From: Rhizopus sp. PT2906
Taxonomy: Eukaryota > Mucoromycota > Mucoromycetes > Mucorales > Rhizopodaceae
Reading direction: 5' to 3'
Assembly: GCA_025529335.1 (NCBI GenBank)
Contig: JAMYHX010000053.1
Span: forward strand, 62,001 to 126,000
Length of the DNA stretch: 64,000 nucleotides
Made by a program: the position numbers and the translations under genes. Positions 20,505-30,429 of the stretch are shown in pieces. Position 1 is the first letter of the stretch. Each line of letters begins with the position of its first letter. The notes under the pieces were generated by a model, which was not told where the DNA came from, did no database searches, and was given only the letters and a program-made list of their open reading frames with translations.

Positions 20505-23500
20505 TTCAGGGGGAGAAACTCTCTCTCTGGATTTTTTCCTTCACCGCCAATAAAAAAACCATTAACGCATCCGACAGTGTCCAGTTCTCTCTCTCACTCT
20601 CTCTCTCTCCCCCACCCACTCTTTTGAGTTGTTGATAAATTATATTTTGTGTATTTTGTTTGTTTATAACAGAGCTCGCTCATGAATCACGCGCAAAAAT
20701 AAACATTTGCATGTTAAAAACGTATTTTAAGTACAGAATTAAGGGCATACCTTTATGTTGAAATACCACAGTAATCAAGTATGATGATTCACTCTCCCCT
20801 CCCTTGTTACTTACATCATAAACACAAAAAGAGTAAAGCTGGCTTTTTATTAAATATAGAGTGGCTGAATGTTTACAAATGATCATCATGTTGCAGATCA
20901 TTATGCAGTAAACACTGCAGGGAAGTGAGGTCATTTTCAGGAAGAGAAGCATTACTATTAATGTATTAATGAATAGGGCAAAGGTATCAATAGAAGTGAT
21001 TGCAGATATCATCAATAGCTTTACAGAACCAATATCATATAAAACTATAGTAAGCAATTTACTCTACATTATTATCACTCTAATTTTTAGCATAGCTGCT
21101 TTTTTTTTTTTTTCAATTTTGACCGTTGCCTCACTCATATTTTCAAATATGGCAATTGGAGTCTACAAAAAGAATCATACAAAGCATGAGACATTGGCTA
21201 TTACACATCAACACTTATTCAACAGCAAGAATTAATTCCGAATCCAGACATCAACATGAAAGGAAACTGATTACTACTATCTTAACATATAGTTTTTACA
21301 CAAGATGTACTCATTAATAGAGGAAATAGTTGGGAAACTCATTGGAGAAAAAAAAGATATAACTTGTATTGATACTGTCTTCAAAGGCTCGAAGAACAAA
21401 TGAATGGTCAATCTGAACCCATGGAAGAAAGTAATGTACTTTTTATTTCTTTGAAAAAAAAAAAAAGAAAAAAAGTTATTTAAATAGAGAGCGTCACTTA
21501 AACAATATAATGAAATAACGCACGGTAAGAAGTGTTATATATTTAAACCTTCACACTTGAGATTATTTAAACAAGTGACAAAATTGATCTTTCTCACTCT
21601 CTGAAATAGCAAGATGTAAGTAGACAAATTGCTCTTTGCTGTTTGGCTTCATACGCCCTGATATCTTCATTTCTTTGGCGTTGATGTACGTGCACAGCAA
21701 GAACAAAAAGGCTTACGCTGCTTGTATTCTTTTATGTGTTTGAAAGGTAAATAGTTGTATGAATCAGACAAGTTGCCATGCTATTATTATTCTACCGCAA
21801 TAGAATAAGTAAGCATCGCATGTAGAAATAAAGAAACTATTGGCATATAATTTAAAATTAATGATCTTTGTTGTTTAAAAGACAACATGTAATAATATAT
21901 AAAATGAGCTTGACATTTTTGAGAAAAGATAAATGTAGTCAAGACTTTATTTAAATAGTCTGATCTTGACTTCTCTTTTTCTCTTATATCAGTTTAATAA
22001 CTGATTTACTAACCATTTCTTTATTCATTCTTTTGCTTCTTGTGCGCTCTCTTTTATTATTATCATTTTTTATCAGTGTGCGAATAATTTGTAATTTAGA
22101 AGGATTTAATTTATTTCGTCTGTGTAAATTGCCACTTCTACAGCCAAAAGACATAGACCTACCTTTTTTTTTTTTTTGCATACCAGTTCTACACTTCAAT
22201 CATTGTATAGCTGTCCAAAAGAGGATCAGTATAGGAGCATGCTTTGATACTTGTATGTTCACTTGCGATTCAAAAAGAAATGTCCTACATGTGTAAGTTT
22301 AGGAACAAAAGAAGCACTTTACGTTCATGACACTACCAATAAAGGTAGGTTCAAGAACTTGGTTAATATCAACTAAACTGGTGAAGTTAGCAAAAATGTT
22401 GATCAATTTAGACGTAACTAAAAGCCTTTAGTGAAACCTAAACAGGATAGGAAAAGGGATAGAGAAAATGAAAAAAAGTTCACATTTATGGTCAAACAAA
22501 GACCCCGATTGGTAGAGCAAGAAATTCGTCAAATCATCATTGCGGGGTTACTATAGTAATGGAAGAAGTAGCCGATAGCTTTAGGTGACAACATGATCAA
22601 GTCTTTGGTACAAGACACGTGTATTCCTTTTATCAAAATCATTCATATTTTTCTTTTCTGGCCTTCTTTACGAACATTTCTTGGCTACCAACGTCCTTGT
22701 TTCCAAGTTTTACTCAATATGATGCCTTTCATTTGACTCCGACATTTGTGTCTCTCTCTTCTTCTCCTCCTTGTTCTTTTTTTTTTTTTTGTTCCTATGA
22801 CCATTTCATATTTTTTGGCAACCATGTCTATAACATATCACTCTTAGTTATTTCCGCTTATCCATCGGATAATTAAGGATATAATTGATGTGATTATCTT
22901 ATGAATTGGTAACTAGGCTTTTTCGTTGTGACCTGATCGTCATATTAAAAGCTCTCATTCTCCTATACAAAAAGAGGTTTTATCTGATCGGATATCCCGA
23001 ACAAGTGGAAGGCACTGTAGTTAAAATTAAAAAATGAAAAAGAAACTATATTATGTAATATACTTCTTCTCTCCGCTCTTGTTAAGAAAACAAGTGAATA
23101 AACTCATTGTAATCTCATTCGATAAAGTGAACCCTTTAAAGGACATAAGCATATGTAATAATTAAATGTAATTTGTTACTATTATTGTTTCTTTGGAAAC
23201 AAAAAAAAAAATTTTTACACTTGACATGTTTTTGTATTATTTCCTACTCCGCCCTTACGCTTTTTTTTTCCTCGATCAAATGAATGATTTTTCTTTTTCT
23301 TTTTCCTCTCTTTTTTCCAAAGTTGAATATAGATGTAAGTTCTTCTAATCCTATTTTGATTTATTATAAAAAGAAAGTGGAAAAAGCAAAGCAAAAAGAA
23401 AAGAAAGAGAGAGAAAAGCAGCAACAAAAAAATCTCCTTTTTATTTGTTTATAATGTGTCATCCCTGTGTGCTGCACATAGACACGGACATTTTGTACAT

Positions 23501-23724
23501 TTACATCAACCCTTACATATTACACAATATTCCCTTAAAAAAAAAAGCCTGTGAATTATATCGGCGACATTACCTCTTTTATGCTTTCTCTCTCTCTCTT
23601 TCTTTATTCTCTCTTTTGCCTTTAATGATACTTTCTATTTGTAAAGGAAAAAAAAAATTTCCTTATTTTATAATAATTAGACCCTTGTCAACTTTGTACT
23701 AAAAATTTTTTAAAGAACAAAAAA
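20505..23724. other. Intergenic region with one arm of a long inverted repeat
   Basis: About 3.2 kb with no convincing gene. It starts with a CT repeat after the Atg1 stop (about 20585-20610). The left inverted-repeat arm occupies about 21866-22094. ORFs at 20680-21057, 22033-22296 and 22619-22876 are hydrophobic and AT- or TC-driven without motifs. The last 500 bp are pyrimidine-rich and are taken as the promoter and leader of the Zn2Cys6 gene. Confidence 0.5.
21866..22094. repeat. Long inverted repeat, left arm
   Basis: Reverse-complementary to 25181-25437. The core 21901-21987 matches the reverse complement of 25319-25405 with 4 mismatches and no gaps in 87 bp. Similarity then continues through the stretch ending in CTTTTGCTTCT and TTATTATCATTTTTTATCA, with one insertion in the right arm. 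The core contains an internal palindrome, GTCAAGA...TCTTGAC. Confidence 0.88.
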
Positions 23725-24948
23725 ATGCAGTCGATGCCATATTATCAACAGCAAGGATACCAAACTCCTTACCAAAACACTGTATTAAACAATGCACCCA
23801 TTCTTACTCATCCTAATGGATTGTCACCTATGCAACATGCTGGTATTCCCGATCAAATGACTGCTCCTCCTGCAGCGCATCCACCAAAGAGAAAACAAGT
23901 GAAGAATGCTTGTAGTAAGTATATCTATTACTTTTTGTTGCCATCGTACTAATTCAGTACATAAAGCCAATTGTCAAAAAGCTTGTAAAAAATGTGATGA
24001 TGCTAGACCTTGTCCAAGATGTATCAAATATGGTATTGCTGATACATGTGTCAATTCAGTTAGAAAGGAACGTAAAAAGGGTATTAAGCGTGGTCCTTAT
24101 AAGAGAAGACAAAAGACAGGTAAATAATTCAACCGTAAGCAAGCAAAAAAAAAAGAAGAAGGCTCACTTTTTTATGTCTTGTAGAGGATAAGTCTAGAAA
24201 GACAGATGGTTCAGACCCTAATGCTCAAGCAACTCAATATGCACCTACTGCCATACGTGGAGCTGCTTTCCCCTTGGCTTATCCTAGCAACCTTAACCAA
24301 TATGGTCAACCTTATGATCCATACAGCCAATACGCTGCATACCATAAAGAACAGATGATGTCTCAACCCTATGTCGTCAATCCGGTATATCCTCCTATCG
24401 GCTACCCTGTCTTGGTCGCCACAAACAGCGATCAACAGCAACAGCATCAACAACAACAGTCTTCTCAACAGCCAAATGCAAGCCCATCTAATCAGCAACA
24501 AACTCAGCAGCAACAACAGCCTTCTCAACAGCAACAGCAACATCCTTATCCTTACATGCTTCATCAGCAACCATCTCCTCAAGTTGCTCGTCCTCCTTTA
24601 ATGCAACATAATGAACATTATCCAAGTCAAATGTATTATCAACAACAACCACCACAACAACAACACCAAGCACAACAACAACAACAAGCACAGCAACAAC
24701 AACAACAACAACATCAGCAGCAACAACAGCAACAGCCAGCACAAACACATTCTCAACCTGCTTCACAAAGAAACAGTCCTCATTTGCCTGATATCAAAGC
24801 TGATCCATCACAGAACCAGGATGGTTTTGGTAAACAATCGATGACAACACCAATGCCATCGACATCTACATCAACTGCTACCACATCATCTCCTGATTCT
24901 GGTATGTTTGCTGAACAGTATGCAAAATGGCGCTTTACTAACTCATAA
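23725..24948 (+). CDS. Zn(II)2Cys6 transcription factor with Gln-rich tail
   Basis: Three exons, 23725-23914, 23967-24119 and 24185-24948; 368 residues. The zinc cluster lies at about 62-92 with spacing C-x2-C-x6-C-x5-C-x2-C-x8-C (ACTNCQKACKKCDD, then RPCPRCIKYGIADTC), followed by the basic linker RKERKKGIKRGPYKRR. The first intron splits the first CX2C pair. The N-terminus is rich in Tyr, Gln and Pro, and the C-terminal half is a polyglutamine region (about 24430-24740, mixed CAA/CAG) ending TPDSG-like and YAKWRF. The zinc cluster and its basic extension recall a conserved fungal regulator family; DNA target and regulated genes are unknown. Gln-rich tracts often act as activation domains. 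The whole gene sits between two inverted repeats. Confidence 0.87.
24430..24740 (+). repeat. CAA/CAG polyglutamine-coding repeat
   Basis: A compound trinucleotide repeat within the Zn2Cys6 gene. Mixed codons suggest selection for the glutamine tract rather than simple slippage. Confidence 0.85.
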
Positions 24949-25180
24949 TGTACCCTTCCCCATATAGCTTCTTGGGTTCCCCCTCGCTCTTAATATAATA
25001 ACAACGATTATAGATGGTCTCCTTTTTCTTTATCTCTTTTTTTTTTGTTTTTCTTTCTTATATACATTGACATAAAAAAAAACCTTCATAATACAAACAC
25101 ATGACAAAAACAATAAATTAAGAAATTTGTGTTATTTAATACAGTTACACTTCTTTTTTTTGGTGGAGTCAGATACACCT

Positions 25181-25437
25181 TACACTTTATTCACGCATTG
25201 ATAAAAAAATGATAATAAAAGAGAGAGCCCATCAGAAGCAAAAGGATGAATAAAGAGATGATTAGTAAATCAGTTATTAAATTGATATTAAATACTTAGA
25301 TTATAAAGAAGAGGATTTATAAGAGAAAAAGAAAAGTCAAGATCAGGCTATATAAATAAAGTCTTGACCACATTTATCTTTTCTCAAAAATGTCAAGCTC
25401 ATTTTACGTATTACACGTTGTCCTTTAAACAATAAAG
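25181..25437. repeat. Long inverted repeat, right arm
   Basis: Partner of 21866-22094, about 3.1 kb away, lying 3' of the Zn2Cys6 gene stop and downstream of the convergent P5CR gene. It contains about 25 bp absent from the left arm. Flanking DNA (beyond 25437 and before 21866) is not similar. Confidence 0.88.
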
Positions 25438-25565
25438 AAGACATAGAAAAACAACTAACGTGTTGATTGTTATTAACCTTGTAATGCGAATAATTTATGA
25501 AAAAAAGTGCATATAAATGTATATATATATATATGTGTGTGTGTATGTGTGTCTATGTGAAATTT

Positions 25566-25594
25566 ATCGGAGCGGCCGACGTGATAGCTCCGAT
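25566..25594. repeat. 8-bp inverted repeat next to the P5CR stop
   Basis: ATCGGAGC at 25566-25573 and GCTCCGAT at 25587-25594 are exact reverse complements with a 13-nt GC-rich spacer, 8 bp past the P5CR stop. This is unusually GC-rich for the surroundings. It may shape the mRNA 3' end. Confidence 0.7.
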
Positions 25595-25602
25595 AGATTT
25601 AA

Positions 25603-26503
25603 TTAATCTTTACATAACTCCTGAGCCAATTCTCTACTTCGGTTGGTAGCAGCAAAGACAGCATCATGAATGACCTCGCGAATCTTGTTTGCCTCCATGG
25701 ATAAGATAGCTGCTTCCGTTGTTCCTTTAGGAGATGTGACCTTTCTTCTGAGTGTTGCCAAGTCATCTTCTGAGGTCTGTGCCATGCAAGCAGCACCCAA
25801 GCAGGTTTGAAGTGTCAATGCCTTGGCGTCTTCTCGACTAAGACCTGCTGCCACACCTGCATTTTCTATATATAAAAGCTATGAGTGAGTTATCCAAGGT
25901 TGCAGACTCATAGTCTATCTTACCCATGGCTTCCATGATGAGAAAGAAGTAAGCGGGACCACTTCCGCTGACACCTGTGATTGTGTCAATCAGTGATTCA
26001 TCCTCCACCCAGGATAGTTGCTTGGATATGGCACCCATCAGCTGTTCTGTCAATTGTCTTTGTTCTTGTGTGACAATAGTTGTTGCAAATAATCCTACAG
26101 CACCTTCACCGATCAAGGCAGGTGTGTTTGGCATGATACGTACGACAGGGATATCATCAGCACCCAACCAACGAACGATTGCTGTGGTTTCGATACCGGC
26201 TGCAATGGAAATGATCAAGGGTCTTGATTGGCGCAAGACGTTGGCAACATCTTGAACAACAGGACGCAACACTTGAGGTTTCACTGCAAGAATGATCATA
26301 TCTGCACCTTGCACAACCTCCTGATTGTCATTTGTGCTCCAGACATCAGGGTATTTTTGGCTCATATACTCACGACGTTCATCCAAGGGTTCTGAGAAAC
26401 GTAAGAGATTGTGAGGATAGAATCGATAGAGTCCACCGAGGATGGCTTCAGCCATATTGCCTCCTCCGATAAATGCAATCACAGGTTGTTGTTCTGCTGT
26501 CAT
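25603..26503 (-). CDS. Pyrroline-5-carboxylate reductase
   Basis: Two exons, 25924-26503 and 25603-25865; 280 residues from ATG 26503. The N-terminal Rossmann fold shows IAFIGGGNMAEAILGG, and AVKPQVL and RIMPNTPALIGEGAVG follow. The C-terminal catalytic/dimerisation domain has TGVSGSGPAYFFLIMEA and, after the intron, AGLSREDAKALTLQT and SPKGTTEAAI. The enzyme reduces P5C to proline with NAD(P)H, the last step of proline synthesis in the cytosol or mitochondria. Length and motifs are typical. The gene is convergent with the Zn2Cys6 gene. Confidence 0.96.
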
Positions 26504-27714
26504 GAGATGATTTTTGATATCAAAAGAAAAAGAAAGTGATAAAAAAAACTTTTTTTTAAATAAGCTATCAGTATCTTCTTTGATTGGGTAGTCACGATGA
26601 GTCGTCGTTCCATATCTCTCTTGTCTACTTCAGTTTCACACACACTACGCACACACACACTCATCGCCCAATTTCCTTTTATAGATTTATACACTAGCTT
26701 ATTCGTTTAAACAGATTTTTTTTATTTGCAGATCCAATAATAAAAGACCGCCTGGGATAAGATCAAAAAGATCCTTCATTCAAGATCAATCACAGGTCTT
26801 TCTTTCATATTCTGCTTCAAGACAAAGACCCTTAGTTTCTTGAAAATAGCTGATGCCTATATTGAGTTTGTGAAATTAAAAGTAAATTGATGAAAGGCAT
26901 AACAGATTCTTTGTTGAAAAAAAAAAAAAGACTTTTCTATATTTGTTGCACAGAAGATTCGATATTGTCATTTTCCAAAAGGGCATTTATGAACAATCCA
27001 TGGTTACGGAATAATGTAATACTTGGATAACTCTTTCAAAGCTACCAATTCTAATGACAGTGATCCGAAATACATCTGATTACATTATTAGTAAGAATCA
27101 GAGCCCTTCTTCTCTATCAAATACTTTTTAATCATACAAAGGGGAACGCGTCTTATAGTCAAATGGGCTCCCTTTTGAGTTGGCTCATGTTTAATATTTC
27201 CATACACATTTCAATGTAAATGGGGCGTTTTGTAACCCTCAATTCTCCCTTCCTGCCTCTAATACTACAGCTATTATACATATAATTTAACAAACTCCCC
27301 TTAGCAAACTAGATTGTTTAGTCTTTTATTGACATTAAAAGGACATCAATTGAATTTCCTTTAAAGAATATTCTTATAAATTGTAGCAGTAAAGAAAAAG
27401 ATACATATATAAAAGGAAACTAAGGCGTGGCTCAGAAAGTGATAGTCATCTTCTACTAACAGATTAAGAAAAGGATAAAAAGCCCAAAAAAGGGGGGAGA
27501 ACATAAACTCCTTTTATCAAACACAAACATACGCACACACTTTGCCTCCTTTTTTGATTTTATTTTTTTACTGTTGCACTAAAAATATTGAACACTTTTA
27601 TTCGGACTTTCGACACCTTTTTTTTCCACTTTCTTTTTTTTTTTTTACTATTACTACAGTAACCCATCCCTCTCCTTTCCTTTATTCTTTTTTATATTCT
27701 TTATTGCGTACGAT
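26504..27714. promoter_or_regulatory. Divergent intergenic region (P5CR / ARF6)
   Basis: About 1.2 kb between two opposed starts, holding promoters for both. CA-rich repeat at about 26638-26663; pyrimidine-rich leader at about 27540-27710. No ORF with motifs. Confidence 0.5.
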
Positions 27715-28378
27715 ATGGGAGCTAATTTATCAAAAGCACTGTCCAAGTTATTTGGAAGCAAAGAAATGCGTATATTGATGCTGGGTTTAGATGCTGCAGG
27801 AAAGACAAGTAAGATTATTAAAACAAGATGATGAAGAAAAGGAGAGTCAGTTTTACATTACCCTTTTTAGCCATTCTTTATAAACTGAAACTAAATCAGT
27901 CAGTGACCACTATTCCAACTGTTGGATTTAATGTTGAAAGCGTTGTTTATAAAAACGTCAAGTTTAATGTTTGGGTAAAGAGATATATTGAAGCACCTCT
28001 TTTTATTTTTAATACAAAGATAATACATTATAGGATGTAGGAGGACAAGACAAGATTCGTAACTTATGGAGACACTATTATACAGGCACACAAGGATTAA
28101 TTTTTGTTATTGATTCTCAAGACAGAGATCGTATTGATGAAGCTAGACAAGAGTTACATAGAATCTTGTCAGATCGAGAAATGAAGGATTGCTTATTACT
28201 CGTGTTTGCCAACAAGCAAGATTTACCTAATGCCATGTCACCCAGTGAAGTCACAGAGAAATTAGGTTTAGACAAAATGAAGGATAGACCATGGTATGTC
28301 TATCCATCATGTGCAACAACAGGGGAAGGTCTATATCAAGGATTGAATTGGTTAAGTCAGAATGTAAAAGCAAAATGA
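27715..28378 (+). CDS. ARF6-type small GTPase
   Basis: Three exons, 27715-27808, 27871-27974 and 28034-28378; 180 residues. MGANLSK supplies the myristoylated Gly2. G1 is GLDAAGKT, switch I TIPTVGFNVE, G3 DVGGQDKIR, G4 NKQD, G5 SCATTGEG. Stretches such as KEMRILMLGLDAAGKTTILY and VYKNVKFNVWDVGGQDKIR and the residues after switch I are close to ARF6 rather than ARF1. ARF6-type proteins act at the plasma membrane in endocytosis, actin remodelling and polarity. Introns fall in the P-loop codon pair and before DVGG. The stop is 78 bp from that of the convergent kinase gene. Confidence 0.93.
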
Positions 28379-28456
28379 TGATGATAATGATAATAATACT
28401 ATAATGATTCTCAATCTCTATTGTTTGTCCTATTTTTGTGTGTGTTTGATTGTAAA

Positions 28457-29651
28457 TTAAGAAAAGTGATGGTTATGTTTTTTATTATTATTAAAACACA
28501 ACTCGACTGAATTGATCCAATTCGAGTTTAAACATTGATCTATTGTCCAACGAGTCATGGGGTTAATGTCTAGCATGCCAAACAGAACATCCTTTTCGAG
28601 CTCAGTACATTTGGATAGAGGTAACCAATCTCTCTTGGACTCTAGGAATTCAATATATTTTTCATCTTGTTCATTAGCTTTGAGGAAAGGAATACGTCTA
28701 TAAAGCATAATATGCCAAATGACTGCACAACTCCAGATATCCAAGGCTTTACCATCATATTCACTCGATATATATATTTCAGGTGACCAATACGGTTCTG
28801 ACCCACATCTTCCTCTACAATATCTTGGCTCTGTATCAAAGCAAGATTGAGTCACATCGGCCACACCAAAGTCACCAATCTTGAGAATCCCGTCGTTTGT
28901 CATGATTAAATTTTCTGGTTTAATATCACGATGTGCTACTCCACTTGAGTGAATATGGTTTAGGCCGAGTAGTAATTGTTTAAATAGGCAATCGATTTCA
29001 TTATCATTTAAATCCACCTGCTGTATAACAGATAACAAGTCTCCGCCCGAGCACTATTGATATTTTTAGTTACCTTCCTCTCCCTCCCCTTTTCATCTCC
29101 TTACTTACATATTCCATAATACTGCACCATCTTCCCTTTCTGTCTTTAAGCAGGTCAAATACTTGTACAACATGTTGGTGATATAATGTCTTTGATATAC
29201 AAAATTCACTTGTCATTCGTTTATCGTATTCCTTTTCTGTCTCATCCTTGTCCTTCTTTTTAAAGATTTTCATCGCAACTACTTTATCTCCACCATGACG
29301 TGGTTCCAGCAACCTTATCTTGGCCGTTGCTCCTGTCCCAATGATCTTGCCTTTTTTATAATTTTTATATTTATCATAAAGCACTACCAATGGTCTGGCT
29401 CTCTCTGTACTTGATGTAGGTGTAGGTATGATTGATGAGACATCACTTGCATATCCTGAGCTTGTCTGACTAAGACTTGTATTATTATTATTATCGTCTG
29501 GAGCCAATAGGACATCTTTGCGTAATGATAAATTGGATAATTTTCTTCTCAAAAAGGAAGATTTCTTGACCTCTACTTGATCTTCCATCACATCATCATC
29601 TTGAGGTGGTGATAACAGAATGACAGGTTGTTGAATATCACTTGCAGCCAT
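28457..29651 (-). CDS. HAL4/HAL5-type (NPR/HAL family) protein kinase
   Basis: Two exons, 29109-29651 and 28457-29053; 379 residues. A Ser-rich N-terminus precedes the kinase domain (about 96-365): GKIIGTGATAKIRLLE, VAMKIFKKK, EYCSGGDLLSV, HRDIKPENLI, DFGVAD and CGSEPYWSPEI, then DGKALDIWSCAVIWHIMLYRR. GTGATAKIRL, FGVADV, CGSEPY.SPE and WSCAVI are hallmarks of the fungal NPR/HAL5 kinases, which control plasma-membrane transporters and ion tolerance (Hal4/Hal5 regulate Trk potassium uptake). Which subfamily it falls in cannot be fixed by eye. The C-terminus is short (HNHHFS). Confidence 0.85.
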
Positions 29652-29724
29652 TTTATATTTAATTATTTCCTTCTCTCACGCGCCTATTTATATATATATA
29701 TATATACACAAGTCAATTGCAAGA

Positions 29725-29755
<31 letters not shown>

Positions 29756-29904
29756 AAAGATAGTAAAAAAGGTCCATGATGTCCTTATTTATATATCGAC
29801 TTTTTTAGTTTACTCCTTTTAGTCTGTCCACACATGTAAATAATTATGCAAGATGATAACTATTTTATTTATGTTCTATATCAGGGCACAGACACACCTT
29901 TTTC

Positions 29905-30372
29905 TTATTGTATATCCAAGTCTGGCATACGAAGCACCTTCTTATCTTCATTCTTTGCATGTTCTTTAATCAACTTTAATATCTCACTCTTTTGCCACTT
30001 TTCTGGAACAGGCTTCTTCTCGGTGGCCCAGTAAAAGATATCCCAGTCGGGTTCATCCAACAGTTGGTCATATTCTTTTAATTGTTGCTCATTAAATTTG
30101 GGTAACCAAATCTTGGCAAATGTTGACAATAGCAAGTCAGTTTCCAAGATGCCTCGTTTTCTGCTTTGATAAATCAGTCGACGACGCTTGTCTTCTGTTG
30201 CCTCATTAGGACGAGGGATAGGTGGTAAGTTGGGATATGAAGTATCGAGTGCAGCTTCTTTAGAGTGTCGAATGGCTAAATTGGGGAAGGGATCATTATA
30301 GTTCTTGCTCGTATAAAGACGAACCAAGGCAAGAGGTCTTGATTGTAAACGACACACTGTGGTTCGAAGCAT
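29905..30372 (-). CDS. SDH5: Succinate dehydrogenase assembly factor 2 (Sdh5/SDHAF2)
   Basis: Single exon, 155 residues. The N-terminus looks like a mitochondrial presequence (MLRTTVCRLQSRPLALVRLY). The conserved core is RRRLIYQSRKRGILETDLLL, then EYDQLLDEPDWDIFYWAT, which is diagnostic for the SdhE/Sdh5 family (the RGxxE motif is RGILE). The protein promotes covalent flavin attachment to the SDH flavoprotein subunit in the matrix. Length is usual for fungi. It lies 57 bp from the stop of the 974-residue gene, same strand. Confidence 0.95.
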   Translation of the reverse strand: MLRTTVCRLQSRPLALVRLYTSKNYNDPFPNLAIRHSKEAALDTSYPNLPPIPRPNEATEDKRRRLIYQSRKRGILETDLLLSTFAKIWLPKFNEQQLKEYDQLLDEPDWDIFYWATEKKPVPEKWQKSEILKLIKEHAKNEDKKVLRMPDLDIQ

Positions 30373-30429
30373 GTTTTTAATATATATAAAAAAAAGAGAA
30401 AAAATGACAGGGCTCTCTTTCTCTCTTTA

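Noticed and set aside
24488..24766. Minus-strand ORF rich in valine and alanine opposite the polyglutamine region
   Set aside because: It is the shadow of the CAA/CAG repeat read in reverse; no start context and no domain.
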